From: Bradysia coprophila
Taxonomy: Eukaryota; Arthropoda; Insecta; Diptera; Sciaridae
DNA length: 64,000 nt
Reading direction: 5' to 3'
Assembly: GCF_014529535.1 (NCBI RefSeq)
Contig: NW_023503376.1
Span: 558,001-622,000, forward strand
Numbering within the stretch: position 1 is the first letter of the stretch; each line of letters opens with the position of its first letter. The translations under genes were made by a program, and so were the position numbers. The notes below the pieces were generated by a model that saw nothing but the letters and a program-made list of their open reading frames with translations, did not search any database and was not told the origin of the DNA. Shown piece after piece: positions 59,201-64,000 of the stretch.

Positions 59201-59318
59201 AACAGTGCACTAATTTAGTTTTGCTCATATTTTATTCATTGAACTTTTAAGTTCTTAAAACCAACCCACCAGTAAGGAGAAATTATGTAATAAAATGGTT
59301 TAAGTGTATAAGTGAATA

Positions 59319-60482
59319 CACAGATAAAAATATGGACCTAGATCTAAATCTTTTTGGGATCAACAGTACGCGACCGAATCTTTTTTAGAATTTAAATTTA
59401 ATCCCCTCAGGGATTACTTGATCTTATCCCCAAATGAGTAATCCCTAGAGGAATTAAACTTTAATCTTTTAGGCCCTGACGTTTGACGCTTGTTTACTAG
59501 TTTACTCAATTTAATCTGATCTAAATGTTATTTGTAATGCAATACAAAAAAATGTTCTAACCCTTCCTACTTTTACTTCAGAAAGAAAAAAAAAGATTTT
59601 TACGGATATTGTGATAGTTTTTATCTAAACGTCTGATATGAGAAGAAGCTTTTTTTGAATCTGGAATGAGAAATATTTTTATTAAACAGAAATTATTTTT
59701 TTTATTTACCTGACGAGATTTGAACCCGGGACCTCCTGCACTTCAGTCTACGATCTTAACACTGCTGCAATTTGTTCTTAATCCCAACGTGGCTTATTGT
59801 GAACCGTTGTTTCACAGAAACTAATTCCTCGTGGGATTAAAATTGGGATTAAAATTCAAATTGCGAGATGACAAGATCGTCACTTCAAACCTCAATATTT
59901 TTTCATGATTTTCGTTTTTATATCCTTCTGTAGTTTTCTTACCATTTTTTATGAAGTATTTAACCATTTAAATTCAAAAATGTCTGGTTTCCCGTGGTAA
60001 TGGGGATAGTTCCCGGCTAAAATTGGCCTTCCTGCCAATTTCGATCTAGAATGTCTCTATATCTATTCTATCTTTGTAATGTTTGCATTGATTTAATGAT
60101 TTATTGAATCTGGTAGTACAAACCGACTTAAAATTTTTATTTTGAGCCTGGTATCGTAAGGTAGAATAATCCATCGGTAGTCCCATTGCAACATTTTAAG
60201 ACCAAATTAGTTTTTCTCACAAAACCGTATCTTGCTCGTAAATCGTGTTCGAACTCAATTAACTCAAAAGTGTGATTTAAAGACAATCAAATTATAAACG
60301 GAAAATAATAAGCAGTATCATCGTTCAATCCCCAATATTATTGTTTAGACCTACTTTTAATCCCTTATGGAATTAAATTTTTTCAATTTCTGGCTAAGAT
60401 TAAAAATCTAATCCTGAAAAAATTACTTTTTTAAAGTAATCATCTCGGACCTAAAAATTCTAATCCCATATTTTTGTCTGTG
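59319..60482. mobile_element. 1.16-kb TIR element with TA duplication
   Basis: The ends CACAGATAAAAATATGG and its complement are flanked by TA (59317-59318, 60483-60484). Subterminal GGACCTA / TAGGTCC-like and GGGATTA words are mirrored. A tRNA-like SINE fragment sits inside at about 59700-59775. No transposase. Confidence 0.8.
59700..59775 (-). repeat. tRNA-like SINE fragment
   Basis: The minus strand contains a B-box-like GGGTTCAAATC (59717-59727) preceded by GTAGACTGAAGTGCAGGAGG, the anticodon-arm and variable-region layout of a tRNA, then an A-rich tail (TAAATAAAAAAAATAAT) at 59690-59708. There is no complete acceptor stem, so it is a SINE head and not a tRNA gene. Confidence 0.6.
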
Positions 60483-60605
60483 TATTAAGGTTTGAAACAG
60501 GTCAGGTTCTATCTGGACCTGACTCAAGTTATCAGAAACCTGTTTTGACCTGGACCTCTTACGATGCTCCTCACTGAATCTCTTCCTTTTTTTGCAGTTC
60601 TAATT

Positions 60606-61032
60606 ATGGATGGGAATAATGTAGTCGGTGTCCAAATGGATACAGGTGAGGCTCAGGGAACAAACACAAATACGCAGCTTCTAGAAGCAATTCAAAAGTT
60701 AAGCATAGTCATCGATGTCGGCAACAAAAAATTGATTGACGCCATTCAGGACTTAAGAAAAGAAGTGCTTAAATTGGGAGAGACGGATCCTTCCGGCGTT
60801 CATTCTGTGAGTTTTTTTTTTAATTCTGTTTTTATGTTTTAATTTATGTCATTTTGTCATGTGTTGTCATAGGTTAAACAAACGAAGGACTGATGTGGTA
60901 CGGTGTTATGTGGTGGTCCCCCTTTTTTATTTTTTACATTTTTTTTATTTACGATCTTTTCAGGTAATGTCGGTCGACATTGACATAGACAGAATGTCGA
61001 TTACTAGCCCGAATCCACCCGATGAACGTTAA
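60606..61032 (+). CDS. 89-residue coiled-coil protein, unrecognised
   Basis: Coding exon 1 (ATG at 60606 to 60806) follows a good acceptor (TTTTTTTGCAG) that lies only 9 bp before the ATG, so there is an upstream non-coding exon. It ends at TCT|GTGAGT. The second exon (60964-61032, acceptor TTTTCAG) adds 22 residues and stops at TAA, followed by AATAAA at about 61039. The join is in phase. The protein has a polar N-terminus, a central amphipathic helix (LLEAIQKLSIVIDVGNKKL and on, ~25-58) suited to a short coiled coil, and an acidic tail (VDIDIDRMS, SPNPPDER). No family is recognised. Confidence 0.6.
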
Positions 61033-61110
61033 TGAAAAAATAAATTGTTTTTTTTTTTAAATTATTTTTTTGTGTACAAAAGCAAAAGAGTTTCCTTTCA
61101 ATAACTAAAC

Positions 61111-62778
61111 TACCCATGTCCAGTCCGCTGGATGAGGCGACATAACTACACGGTCAATATCGTCAGGAACGATATTATCGTTTTTTAGACGATAGTATCG
61201 TCCGAAAAACGATAGTATCGTTTTTTAGACGATACTATAGTCTAAAAAACGATATTATCGTCCAAAAAAATTTCATCCAGGACGATAATATCGTCTAAAA
61301 TTATAAATTTTAAGATATTTTCAGGACGATATTATCGTTTAAAAAAACGATAATATCGTTTTTAAACGATAATATCGTTTTTTTGGACGATACTATCGTT
61401 TTTTTGATGATACTATCGTCTAAAAAACGATATTATCGTTCAAAAAACGATAATATCGTTTTTTTGACGATAATATCGACCTGGATGAAAATATGAGCTG
61501 GACGATATTATCGTTATTTTCTTTTTCTGAACAAATTTATCGTTATTTTGGACGATATTATCGTCCTGGGCGATAATTTTTGGGACGATATCGTTTTTAA
61601 TTAATTTATTTTTTTAAATTTGAGACGATAATATCGTCCAGGACGATAATATCGTTTTTAATTTATTTAAAATAAAAATTCTAGACGATAATATCGTCCT
61701 GGGCGATATTATCGTTCTGGATGGTTGTTGAAGGCGAAACACAAAATCTTGTAGATAAACACCTTTTTATAGACGGCAAATATATATTAAAAATTGGTTC
61801 ATTTGGTTCCGTAAATTTAAATTTTATAATAGAAAAATTACACAGACTAATTATGAGACGATGCGAGAAAAAAAAAAACTCCTAAGTTCCGACACCGTTC
61901 CGGCGCCCGGCTCGCATTGCGGCCCTCCGCTTCGCTCCGGGGCAATGGGCCGGATCGCTCGGCGTTTTAAAACGCTTTTTATGTACAATCTAAGTTGGTA
62001 TTCATTTCGTAAAAAGATGAATTATTTAGGGACGAACTAAACGCCCTTTTTAAACACTGATGTGTAGGTGATTTCCTCTGACAATTGTTTTTCGATATTT
62101 TGGAAGAGAATTCGGTTCTTGCTGCACCTCTGAGTAAAATTGAGTCCTGGACAATATTACCACCCAAAACTAAACGATAATATCGTCCTGGGCGATATTA
62201 TCGTTTTTTTAAACGATAGTATCGTCCTGGACGATATTATCGTTTAAGAAAACGATAATATCGCCCAGGACGATATTATCGTTTTGGACGATATTATCGT
62301 ACAGAAAACGAAAATATCCATTAGATTTTCTAGAACGGTAATATCGTCCAGAAAACGATAATATCGTTTTTTGAACGATAATATCGACAAGAAAACGATA
62401 CTATCGTCCAGACAATATTTTAGAATTTTTCAATTTAGACGATATTATCGTCCTGGATGAAAATTTTTTGGACGATAATATCGTTTTTTTGGACGATAGT
62501 ATCGTCTAAAAAACGATAATATCGATTTTGAGACGATACTATCGTCCAAAAAAACGATAATATCGTTCCTGACGATATTGACGGTGTGGAAATGTCCCGC
62601 CACCAGTCCGCTGACAGAACAAGGATCGGCTAATTACTACAGATACTCATTTAGATATTCTGCCTACAAAGTTGATACCGTAAAAGTGTATGAGGTCCAA
62701 TGTACGATTTCACCGGTTGGGAATCCATCAACCATAAACTGCCAAGACAACAAGACTTCGCTACTTATAACGAAGTGA
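61111..62778 (+). pseudogene. Possible reading frame split by a mobile element
   Basis: Left of the insertion a frame opens with ATG (about 61116) and four codons later meets the TSD. Immediately right of the insertion, one TSD copy continues in the same frame for about 56 more codons (SPLTEQGSANYYRYSFRY ...) to TGA at 62778, followed by AATAAA near 62822. If the element and one TSD copy were absent the frame would be continuous. The element itself brings a stop in frame within six codons. It may be an interrupted terminal exon or a chance open frame. Confidence 0.3.
61130..62604. mobile_element. CGATA-N-TATCG element, copy 2, TSD AGTCCGCT
   Basis: A 1475-bp copy of the element at 53704-55523, flanked by AGTCCGCT (61122-61129 and 62605-62612). 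It has the same ends, the same GC-rich block (near 61895-61960) and about 30 or more CGATANTATCG motifs. It carries the segment TTTAGGGACGAACTAAACGC (62029 on), absent from copy 1, and has the CTCTGACAATTG... piece in the opposite orientation to copy 1. It has no internal end, so it may represent the simpler form. Confidence 0.93.
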
Positions 62779-62810
62779 TCCGGAAAGCTGACAATTTTCG
62801 GATAACTTGA

Positions 62811-62828
62811 TTTTATTGCAGAAATAAA
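62811..62828. terminator. Convergent polyadenylation signals
   Basis: On the minus strand AATAAA at 62811-62816 would serve the pseudokinase gene; on the plus strand AATAAA at ~62822 would serve a transcript coming from the left. The two 3' ends meet or overlap here. Confidence 0.45.
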
Positions 62829-62990
62829 CGATAAATTAAATGTACAAGCACCAAAATACAAAACGAAAAAAAACTTTTTTTTTGAATATTTTTCATTGAC
62901 GAAAATATCCCAGAAAATAAAATTAGAAAGAAACAAACTCTTATTTGGCACATCGACAAAAAAAAAACTTTGCAGAAGCAAGGCAAACAA

Positions 62991-63944
62991 TTAAAACTCG
63001 TCCTGTTCAACAGAACCAGTTAAAATCGCAGATGCTTCTGACATGATCTTAGCGCTGGACCGAACCAAAAACATCAAATGACATTCGTCATACGCAGACA
63101 GTTCCACTCTAGACCGGACGAGTCCATGAAGAATGGTAGCTCGTTCCAAGTCCAACCAGCGTTGAAGTGCCAATTCTCTCTCCTTATTGGTTCCGTTTAG
63201 TGGCACATCACTTGGTCCCCATAGAGCGTATTCTAAGACCGATTTTACCTGATAGAAAAGGAAAAAGATTATTTACTCAACAGGAGAACATGGGCGTACA
63301 CGAGAGGTGAGTATTTACCCTTGACAAAGATTCCGATCGATCTTTCAACAAAATCTTTGTTAATGTCGATGTCAATTTGGTTGCTGGTAAAATGGATGTT
63401 AACGCATAATGGGCACATTGGCATAGCGTTCCCATCGGTTCTTCCTCTTCTCGGGAAAGATCTTGGTTCAATCTAACAATGCGACACAAAAATCGAGGTT
63501 AAGAATGTACAAATATTGGCTGTAAGGGCCTGATAACATACCCATGCAACACACATAACCGAGCTTGAGAGTCCTTATTCTCCAAGTCCTTGCAAAGAAT
63601 CACATTCGACAAGCTCATCGGAAGTTCTTCGATACCTTTGGCCTGAATTGTTTTCAATCCATTCACCAACTGCAGCATCACGAATCCAACTTCTTTGCAC
63701 AGTAAATCATCGAACGACGGCATGCCCGGAATTTGTACTTTTGATTCCATTTCGCTATCGTTTGCCTCGTAAGTCGATAGATTCTGCACTGAGGTTCCGT
63801 TGCGCATAAGCAATGGTTGATTTTCACTTAAATTGATCGTTGAACCATAAGACTGGGATTTGAGATTTTCGGAACGGATTCGTAAAATTTGACCGAACGA
63901 TTGTAGTGTATCAACAAGCATTCGTGGCAGCACAGAAATTGTAG
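62991..63944 (-). CDS. PEAK/NKF3-family pseudokinase, C-terminal part (partial)
   Basis: Three minus-strand exons join in frame: 63542-63944, 63319-63472 and 62991-63248 (TAA at 62991-62993). More exons lie off the right edge. The 271 residues seen cover the kinase C-lobe: an alphaE-like stretch (EVGFVMLQLVNGLKTIQA), a catalytic loop lacking His-Arg-Asp (ELPMSLSNVILC in place of HRD...DN), no DFG, then the family-specific tail VLEYALWGP and LQRWLDLERATILHGL. The LWGP plus WL(D/E).ER/KR pattern is typical of vertebrate PEAK1 and PRAG1, whose C-terminal helices dimerise the pseudokinase. Function there is scaffolding of SH2/SH3 adaptors in tyrosine-kinase signalling; the role in this insect is inferred. 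Confidence 0.72.
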
Positions 63945-64000
63945 CTGTAAACAGAAATGAATATTAGGTCACCAATTAGGTTCGTCAATGAGACCTCCTT

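Noticed and set aside
59700..59775. tRNA gene on the minus strand
   Set aside because: Only a B box and anticodon-like arm remain, followed by an A-rich tail; a SINE fragment.
1..64000. Bacterial-type operons, terminators, riboswitches, integrated virus genes
   Set aside because: Intron-containing eukaryotic genes throughout; no viral or bacterial coding sequence was recognised.

Overview
This is eukaryotic, A+T-rich nuclear DNA from an insect, most likely a dipteran. The evidence is short GT-AG introns, TATA plus TCAGT-type initiators, a peritrophin, a Ty1/copia element with the classic GGTTATGGGCCCAG primer-binding site, and protein sequences closest in character to fly versions of conserved genes. 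A lower dipteran (midge or gnat) is a guess. There are no operons, CRISPR arrays or bacterial mobile elements.

Five genes are well supported after splicing the exons by eye: Tmem258/kuduk (+, 26.2-26.6 kb), a three-domain peritrophin (-, 30.0-30.7 kb), Tsg101 (-, nine exons, 35.4-41.8 kb), the microsomal triglyceride transfer protein Mtp (-, nine exons including a 24-nt microexon, 50.5-56.8 kb) and the 3' part of a PEAK/NKF3-type pseudokinase (-, 63.0-63.9 kb, running off the right edge). Weaker but plausible genes are a 34-residue membrane microprotein (-, 48.8-48.9 kb), an 89-residue coiled-coil protein (+, 60.6-61.0 kb), a first coding exon at 7.4-7.5 kb (-) and a two-exon C-terminal fragment at 44.2-44.8 kb (-). 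These are mostly unrelated housekeeping functions (N-glycosylation, endosomal sorting, lipoprotein assembly, peritrophic matrix, signalling scaffold) and share no pathway.

The rest is dominated by non-autonomous mobile elements, most of them fold-back or terminal-inverted-repeat (TIR) elements. Several are dated or delimited by target-site duplications (TSDs): 31563-32927 (GTAAACAC), 33402-34490 (CACACTTC), 53704-55523 (GAATGTGT), 55855-56059 (GTAGACAC), 61130-62604 (AGTCCGCT), 57393-58184 and 59319-60482 (TA), a tRNA-derived SINE at 16160-16748 (CAGTAGGGT) and a miniature copia-type LTR element at 17455-18721 (GAACT). From 14.8 to 18.7 kb they form a nest. A large palindrome fills 19.9-22.4 kb. 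A repeat family carrying internal microsatellites and minisatellites occurs three times (12.3, 27.0 and 37.7 kb), once inside a Tsg101 intron.

The most unusual object is the element found twice, in Mtp intron 2 and next to the 61-kb gene. It has hAT-type 8-bp duplications and is built largely from dozens of CGATA-N-TATCG inverted-repeat motifs. A separate CGATA-rich satellite lies at 8.8-9.4 kb. All calls were made by reading and hand-splicing the sequence; exon edges may be off by a base or so, and repeat boundaries without a TSD are approximate.
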